DNA of 10,594 nt from Vulcanimicrobiota bacterium (lineage in GTDB: Bacteria; Eremiobacterota; Eremiobacteria; Baltobacterales; Baltobacteraceae). Below, piece after piece: positions 6,971 to 10,594 of the stretch. The position numbers and the translations under genes were made by a program. The notes beneath the pieces were generated by a model. The model was not told where the DNA came from. It ran no database searches and was given only the letters and a program-made list of their open reading frames with translations. Position 1 is the first letter of the stretch; every line of letters starts with the position of its first letter. The stretch lies in contig JAQBPL010000087.1 of NCBI GenBank assembly GCA_028287545.1, positions 1 to 10,594 on the forward strand, in the 5' to 3' direction.

Positions 6971-8233
6971 CTAGACGACTTTTGGGGTGTAGCCGGTGCG
7001 CGGTGCCGGATGCTGCGCGGCCAGCGCCGTGGTCGCCGCCTTCGCCCACGGGGAATCGGCGTTGCCGTCGGATTCCGCGGCCGGCACTTCGGCGACGATG
7101 TCGTACATGAAGTCCGACTTCGCGAACGCCTTCGACGAGATGCTCGCGCCGGCGTACACGTCCTGTGCGCACTGATGATCCCAGCCGTGATAGACCGACT
7201 TCGACGATTTCGCTCCGTCGAAACTGTAGTTCTCGAACGCGGCCGAGAGCTTTTCGGCGTCGGTCGTGCCGGCGGAAAGGATGCGCTCCGTCAGCGAGTG
7301 TGCCGCCATGTAGCCGAGGTAGTGCCGCGCCGAGATCGGGCCGCTGATGTTCTTGCGCAGCCGCGCGGCGAGCTTTCCGGCCGAACCCGAGACGCTCGGC
7401 GCCCACAGCACGGGGAACGTCGCGCCGACCACCTCGTCGAGCGGCAGCGCTTTGTAGTAAATATCTTCCAGCGAAACGCCGGCGAGCTTCATCTTCTTGT
7501 TCAGGCCGAATTGCACCCATTGTTTGGCGGTGTTCGCGGCGTCGAGCCCGCTGTTGCAGAGCATCAGCACGTCGGCGCCGCTCGAGGCGACCTTCGTCAG
7601 CACCGAAGAGAAGTCGGCGGTGCCGAGCGGAACGACGTCGTGCGCGACTTCCGTGCCCCCGGCGCGGCGCAGCGCTTCGGTGCATTGCGCGTAGGCGTCT
7701 TTGCCGAGCGCGTAGTCGGCTTGGATGAAGTACCACTTCTTGCCCAGCGCGAGCGCGCGCCGCAGCACCGGCGCGAGAATCATGCGCGCGTTCGGGCCGA
7801 AGCGATAGCTCAGCTTCGAAGCTTTGGGGCCGGTGAGCGAGGAGTCTTGCGGCCCGAGCATCAGGTTGAAGACACCGGATTCGAGCGCGATCGCCGCGAC
7901 CGCGGCACCGTTTGCCGACGATGTTCCGCCGAACAGCACGTCGACGTTCTCTTGGCCGATCAGCCGGCGCGCCTCCGTCGTCGCGACGGCCGGCTTCGAG
8001 GCGTCGTCGCCGTAGGCGAATTCGAACTTGACGCGGCCGGAACGGTTGGCGTCCTCGAGCGCGGCGAGCGCACCGGCCTTGTGACACGCGCCCAGGTCCG
8101 AGAACACGCCGCTGAACGATTCGAGAAAGCCGATCTTGACCGTCGCGGCTGGTCCGGCGGCCAGGGTGAAGCGGGGGACGGCGAGTGCGGCGCCTGCGGC
8201 GGCACCGGCGGCAAGGAACCTCGTGCGTTTCAT
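6971..8233 (-). CDS. ABC-type substrate-binding protein, Peripla_BP_6 (LivK-like) family
   Basis: This 420-residue solute receptor has the two-lobed type I fold. After the signal segment, TVKIGFLESFSGVFSDLG (31-48) is the typical first strand and ligand-contact loop. ENVDVLFGGTSSANGAAVAA (95-114) is the usual second strand with its Ser/Thr-rich loop, and WYFIQADYALGKDAY (167-181) is the hinge-region strand with the conserved D-Y-x-x-G. ADVLMLCNSG (220-229) is the matching strand in lobe 2. Members bind branched-chain amino acids, amides, urea or aromatic acids. Because it lies 20 bases after an aromatic hydroxylase gene, an aromatic ligand is a fair inference. The N-terminus KRTRFLAAG resembles a Tat signal but has Thr in place of the second Arg, so Sec export or an unusual Tat signal are both possible. 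AGAGGA lies three bases before the ATG. No permease or ATPase gene follows; the gene ends next to the palindromic element. Confidence 0.9.
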   Translation of the reverse strand: MKRTRFLAAGAAAGAALAVPRFTLAAGPAATVKIGFLESFSGVFSDLGACHKAGALAALEDANRSGRVKFEFAYGDDASKPAVATTEARRLIGQENVDVLFGGTSSANGAAVAAIALESGVFNLMLGPQDSSLTGPKASKLSYRFGPNARMILAPVLRRALALGKKWYFIQADYALGKDAYAQCTEALRRAGGTEVAHDVVPLGTADFSSVLTKVASSGADVLMLCNSGLDAANTAKQWVQFGLNKKMKLAGVSLEDIYYKALPLDEVVGATFPVLWAPSVSGSAGKLAARLRKNISGPISARHYLGYMAAHSLTERILSAGTTDAEKLSAAFENYSFDGAKSSKSVYHGWDHQCAQDVYAGASISSKAFAKSDFMYDIVAEVPAAESDGNADSPWAKAATTALAAQHPAPRTGYTPKVV

Positions 8234-8253
8234 CGGTCCTCTTTTCTGGTGGG

Positions 8254-9459
8254 CTAGGAAAGCACGGCCGGAAGGTCCGGTTCGATGCCGTGCGCGTACA
8301 GCCAGTCCGTTTCGCTGTAGTCGCGCGGATTCCGGGTGGCGAGACGCGTGTTGCGAAGCGAAGCATCACCGAGCGGCATGTGCCAGTAGTCGCCCCACGC
8401 CCGCGCCGTCGTTTGCACGAGCGCCGTCCGCGGGACGCGCGCCCGTTCGTACGCGGCGAACGCCGCGTCCACGTTGCCGGGATGATCGGCCAGCGCATGA
8501 CCGAGGGCGACCGCGTCCTCGAGCGCCTGCGCGGCGCCCTGGGCGAGATACTGCAGCATCGGGTGCGCGGCGTCGCCGAGCAGGGTGATGCGATGGCGTG
8601 ACCAGCGCGCGATCGGGAGCCGGTCGAACATCGGCCAGCGGCGATTGCGCCGGAACTTCGTGAGCGCGCCGCGCACGGCCGCCGTCGCAACGCCGAAGTG
8701 CCCGTCGAGTTCGTCGCTCGTCCCCCAGTCGTCCGAGTCCGCCCGGTAGCGGTCGCTGCGGAATACCGCGACCTGGTTGTAGAGTTCGCCCCGCCGCACC
8801 GGATACTGCACCAGGTGCATGTTGGGGCCGGTCCACAACATCACGTTGTCCAGCCCGGCGTGGCTCGACATCTGCTCGATCGGGATCGCGCCGCGATAGG
8901 CGACGTACTCGGAGCAGATCGGCTCGCCGTCGTCGACCAGCGCTTTGCGCACCGTCGACCACAGGCCGTCGGCCCCGATGAGCACGTCCGCTTCGTACGT
9001 TGATCCGTCGCCGCACGTGACGCTCGCCGTCTCGATTCGATCGTCGACGGCGAGGACGTCTTTGTTCGTCTCCAGCGTAATGAGCGCGTTGGCGCGGCAG
9101 GCCTCCAGCAGCACCGCCAAGAGGTCGCTGCGGTGCATGACCATGTAGCGATGGCCGTACCGTTCGCAGAACGGCGCGCCCAGATCGAGCGAGGTGACCT
9201 GCTCGCCTGATATCGCGTCCATCCACACGATCCGCTGCGGAAACACCGCGAACGATTCGATCGCCGTGCGCACGCCAAGCGCGTCGAGCGCGCGCGACGC
9301 GTTGGGGGCGAGCTGCAAGCCGGCGCCGAGTTCACCGAATTCGGGCGCCTTCTCGATCACGCGCACTCTCAGGCCGCGGTTGGCGAGGGCGAGCGCGACG
9401 GCGAGGCCGCCGATGCCCCCGCCGGCGACGAGGACCGGGACGCGCTCCGTGGCGCTCAC
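8254..9459 (-). CDS. FAD-dependent aromatic hydroxylase (salicylate / 3-hydroxybenzoate hydroxylase type)
   Basis: This is a 401-residue class A flavoprotein monooxygenase, which uses NAD(P)H and O2 to hydroxylate a phenolic acid in the cytoplasm. GGGIGG at 13-18 (GxGxxG) followed by Glu36 binds the ADP part of FAD. ADVLIGADGLWSTVR at 157-171 carries the DG motif, and RITLLGDAAHPMLQYLAQGA at 290-309 the GD motif and flavin-contact region. The MLQYLAQGAAQALEDA segment and the WLYAHGIE C-terminus are typical of 3-hydroxybenzoate 6-hydroxylase and salicylate hydroxylase relatives. The substrate cannot be settled from sequence alone; 6-hydroxynicotinate monooxygenase and similar enzymes are alternatives. 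The start is a GTG whose last bases overlap the MarR stop (GTGA); no strong ribosome-binding site is seen, so translation is probably coupled. Position between a MarR regulator and a solute-binding protein suggests an inducible aromatic-utilisation operon. Confidence 0.92.
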   Translation of the reverse strand: MSATERVPVLVAGGGIGGLAVALALANRGLRVRVIEKAPEFGELGAGLQLAPNASRALDALGVRTAIESFAVFPQRIVWMDAISGEQVTSLDLGAPFCERYGHRYMVMHRSDLLAVLLEACRANALITLETNKDVLAVDDRIETASVTCGDGSTYEADVLIGADGLWSTVRKALVDDGEPICSEYVAYRGAIPIEQMSSHAGLDNVMLWTGPNMHLVQYPVRRGELYNQVAVFRSDRYRADSDDWGTSDELDGHFGVATAAVRGALTKFRRNRRWPMFDRLPIARWSRHRITLLGDAAHPMLQYLAQGAAQALEDAVALGHALADHPGNVDAAFAAYERARVPRTALVQTTARAWGDYWHMPLGDASLRNTRLATRNPRDYSETDWLYAHGIEPDLPAVLS

Positions 9460-9947
9460 GCGACGCTGGGCTCGCTCGCGGCGTGACCGGAGACCAGCGC
9501 TCCGAGCAGGCGGAGCAGCGCGGCGCGCTCCGGCGCGGTCAACGGATCGAGGATCCGCTCCTCGGAGCCGGCGACGGCGGGATCGGCGGCGGCCAACAGC
9601 TGCGCACCCTCGGGCGTGAGTTCGAGCCGCTTGGTGCGGCGGTCGCTCGGGCCGGCTTCGCGGCGGACCAAGCCGCGCGCTTCGAGACGTTCGAGGACCA
9701 GCCCCAGCGTCGATTTGTCGAACGCGACCGCACGCGACAGGCGCGTCGCGTCGATCCCCGGATAGGCGCGAATCGCCGTGAGCGCCGCGTACTGCACCGG
9801 CGTGATCCCGAAGGCCGCCACGTCCGCGGCGAAGATCCCGCCGGCGATCTGGTGCGCGCGCCGGATCAAATGGCCCGGCATGCCATAGAGCCGGGACATC
9901 GCGGCGGGCTCGGCCGCCGCCGGCGGGCGAGAACGCGCACGCGGCAT
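9456..9947 (-). CDS. MarR-family transcriptional regulator
   Basis: This 163-residue winged-helix repressor has helices at about 23-60 (MPGHLIRRAHQIAGGIFA, then ITPVQYAALTAIRAYPG). The DNA-recognition helix follows at about 66-90 (DATRLSRAVAFDKSTLGLVL), and the wing is at 92-112 (LVRREAGPSDRRTKRLELTP) with the conserved D-R-R-x-K motif. The C-terminal helices at about 113-155 form the dimer interface. MarR proteins bind small phenolic ligands and leave DNA on binding, which fits control of the hydroxylase. I chose the ATG at 9947: a near-consensus promoter ends seven bases before it. An in-frame ATG at 9974 lies inside that promoter and cannot be used from it, and the ATG at 9899 has no ribosome-binding site. 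The mRNA is therefore predicted to be leaderless. The gene overlaps the hydroxylase GTG by four bases, forming the first gene of the operon. Confidence 0.9.
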   Translation of the reverse strand: MPRARSRPPAAAEPAAMSRLYGMPGHLIRRAHQIAGGIFAADVAAFGITPVQYAALTAIRAYPGIDATRLSRAVAFDKSTLGLVLERLEARGLVRREAGPSDRRTKRLELTPEGAQLLAAADPAVAGSEERILDPLTAPERAALLRLLGALVSGHAASEPSVA

Positions 9948-9953
9948 ATTAGG

Positions 9954-9978
9954 CAGTATACGGACTATCCGCATACTG
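9954..9978. promoter_or_regulatory. Inverted-repeat operator, probable MarR self-binding site
   Basis: The plus strand reads CAGTATACGGA-CTA-TCCGCATACTG: two 11-base half-sites with 10 of 11 positions paired, spaced by 3 bases. It covers the whole promoter spacer and the -10 box and touches the -35 box, so a bound repressor would block RNA polymerase. Its size and symmetry suit a MarR dimer, and MarR proteins usually control their own operon. Binding by this particular regulator is inference from position. Confidence 0.75.
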
Positions 9979-9982
9979 TCAA
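9955..9982 (-). promoter_or_regulatory. Promoter of the MarR-hydroxylase-binding protein operon
   Basis: On the minus strand TTGACA (9982-9977) is a perfect -35 box and TATACT (9960-9955) a near-perfect -10 box, 16 bases apart. Seven bases (GCCTAAT) separate the -10 box from the ATG at 9947, which puts the transcription start at or one base before the start codon. Confidence 0.85.
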
Positions 9983-10002
9983 GTGCCGAAAGGCCGCCGC
10001 TT

Positions 10003-10362
10003 TCAGACGTCGGGGTCGAGCTGCATCAGCCCGAACAGGTTCCCTTCGGTGTCGCGCGCGTAGCAGAAGCGGCCGACGGACGGAATGATCATCGGCGGCG
10101 CAACGACGCTCCCGCCGTGCTTCTCGACCTTGGCGATCGCGAGGTCGAGATCGTCGACGCCGACCGTGTTGGTCGTCGCGCTGACGGTCCCGCGCGGCAA
10201 CAGCGCGCCGTTGATGCCGGAGCCTTCGCCCGTCTTCACGTTCCAATAGTCGATCGGGCCGTCCCATTTGCTGATGCGCCAGCCGAACGCCGCCTCGTAG
10301 AACGCGACCGCGCGCTGCGGTTCGTCGACGGGGATCTCGAAATGGATCACGCGATTCGACAT
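10003..10362 (-). CDS. VOC (glyoxalase / bleomycin-resistance) superfamily protein
   Basis: This 119-residue protein is a single vicinal-oxygen-chelate protomer with two beta-alpha-beta-beta-beta modules. IHFEIPVDEPQRAVAFYEAA (6-25) with FGW next is the classic first module, VGVDDLDLAIAKVEKHGG (67-84) begins the second, and YARDTEGNLFGLMQ (101-114) is the conserved final strand. His7 and Glu106 stand where metal ligands are found in active members. The family includes glyoxalase I, dioxygenases and antibiotic-binding proteins, often as homodimers, and sequence does not tell which applies here. The start is supported by AAGGGAAG six bases before the ATG. It lies 30 bases after the GNAT gene and 55 bases before the MarR start, on the same strand, so it may be transcribed with GNAT and read into the MarR operon. 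Confidence 0.88.
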   Translation of the reverse strand: MSNRVIHFEIPVDEPQRAVAFYEAAFGWRISKWDGPIDYWNVKTGEGSGINGALLPRGTVSATTNTVGVDDLDLAIAKVEKHGGSVVAPPMIIPSVGRFCYARDTEGNLFGLMQLDPDV

Positions 10363-10393
10363 GACGTGCTTCCCTTCGATCGGGACGCCCGGA

Positions 10394-10594
10394 TCAGCTC
10401 AGCCGCTTCACCAGGTGGCGGTGCCCCGGTCCGTAGCCGAGGCGTTCGTAAAACCGGTACGCTTGCCGGTTGTTCTCGACGACGTTCAACGTGACGAGAT
10501 GATACCCGCGCGCGGCGGCCCACGCCTCGACGGCCTCCATCAGCCGTGCGCCGATCCCCTCGCCGCTGCGCGCCGCGGCGATCTCCGAGACGTG
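10394..10594 (-). CDS. GNAT-family N-acetyltransferase, C-terminal part only
   Basis: This is the last 66 residues and stop of a gene that enters from beyond the right edge, read by hand. SGEGIGARLMEAVEAWAAAR at 10-29 matches GNAT motif A (acetyl-CoA pyrophosphate loop with its following helix), though Ser takes the usual Gln/Arg position. LVTLNVVENNRQAYRFYERL at 33-52, followed by GYGP, is the typical motif B end (N-x-x-A-x-x-F-Y-x-x-x-G-Y). The substrate cannot be told from this part; members acetylate small amines, antibiotics, or protein N-termini and side chains. It is the first gene seen of the GNAT-VOC stretch. Confidence 0.88.
   Translation of the reverse strand, partial: HVSEIAAARSGEGIGARLMEAVEAWAAARGYHLVTLNVVENNRQAYRFYERLGYGPGHRHLVKRLS

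Noticed and set aside
7010..8257. 415-codon plus-strand frame opposite the substrate-binding protein
   Set aside because: It is an antisense shadow; the minus-strand frame has signal peptide, ribosome-binding site and the full receptor fold pattern.
6894..8690. 598-codon minus-strand frame overlapping the binding-protein and hydroxylase genes
   Set aside because: It is another reading frame of two clear genes; its translation is low-complexity and Arg-rich, and its end runs into the palindromic element.
9948..9974. Nine extra N-terminal codons for MarR from an ATG at 9974
   Set aside because: That ATG lies within the -35/-10 spacer and inverted repeat of the gene's own promoter, so the transcript from it would not contain it.

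Overview
This is a GC-rich window from a bacterial chromosome. It reads as ordinary chromosomal DNA, with one small repeat that looks mobile. The mixture of a class II fumarase, secreted DUF11-like (conserved extracellular repeat) proteins, a TPR protein and a MarR-controlled flavin hydroxylase does not fix a phylum. The base composition and gene style would suit an environmental or soil lineage such as Candidatus Eremiobacterota (WPS-2), but that is a low-confidence impression. I saw no rRNA, tRNA, CRISPR array, phage gene or intact transposase gene.

Layout. Positions 1-3757 are on the minus strand. A signal-peptide TPR protein (2567-3757) is followed by two tandem hairpins; the second is a good intrinsic terminator. 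Next comes a short secreted DUF11-like protein (1856-2368), joined by a 4-base ATGA overlap to a large secreted Thr/Asn/Ala-rich protein that runs off the left edge (1-1859). This large frame has no stop inside the window and its antisense strand is also widely open, so it is easily missed. Positions 3920-6799 are on the plus strand: class II fumarase (fumC) with its own terminator, then a small secreted protein of unknown function overlapping (GTGA) an alpha/beta hydrolase with the HGGxW motif of kynurenine formamidase-like enzymes. Between that hydrolase and the convergent genes lies a 167-bp imperfect palindrome with about 25-bp terminal inverted repeats ending in TA, probably a MITE-like element. 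Its first three bases are the hydrolase stop codon.

Positions 6971-10594 are on the minus strand. In transcription order they are a GNAT acetyltransferase (partial, enters from the right edge), a VOC/glyoxalase-fold protein, a MarR-family regulator, a FAD-dependent aromatic hydroxylase and a branched-chain-amino-acid-type (Peripla_BP_6) substrate-binding protein. The regulator has its own near-consensus promoter. A 25-bp near-perfect inverted repeat fills the spacer and the -10 element, and the predicted transcription start falls at or next to the ATG, so the mRNA should be leaderless. MarR, hydroxylase and binding protein are tightly packed (4-base overlap, then 20 bases) and look like a self-regulated operon for sensing, taking up and hydroxylating an aromatic compound. 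No permease or ATPase gene is present in the window.

I did not find a clearly new multi-gene defence or metabolic system. The points most worth a second look are the self-operator and leaderless promoter of the MarR operon, the palindromic element at the hydrolase 3' end, and the coupled pair of secreted DUF11-like proteins.
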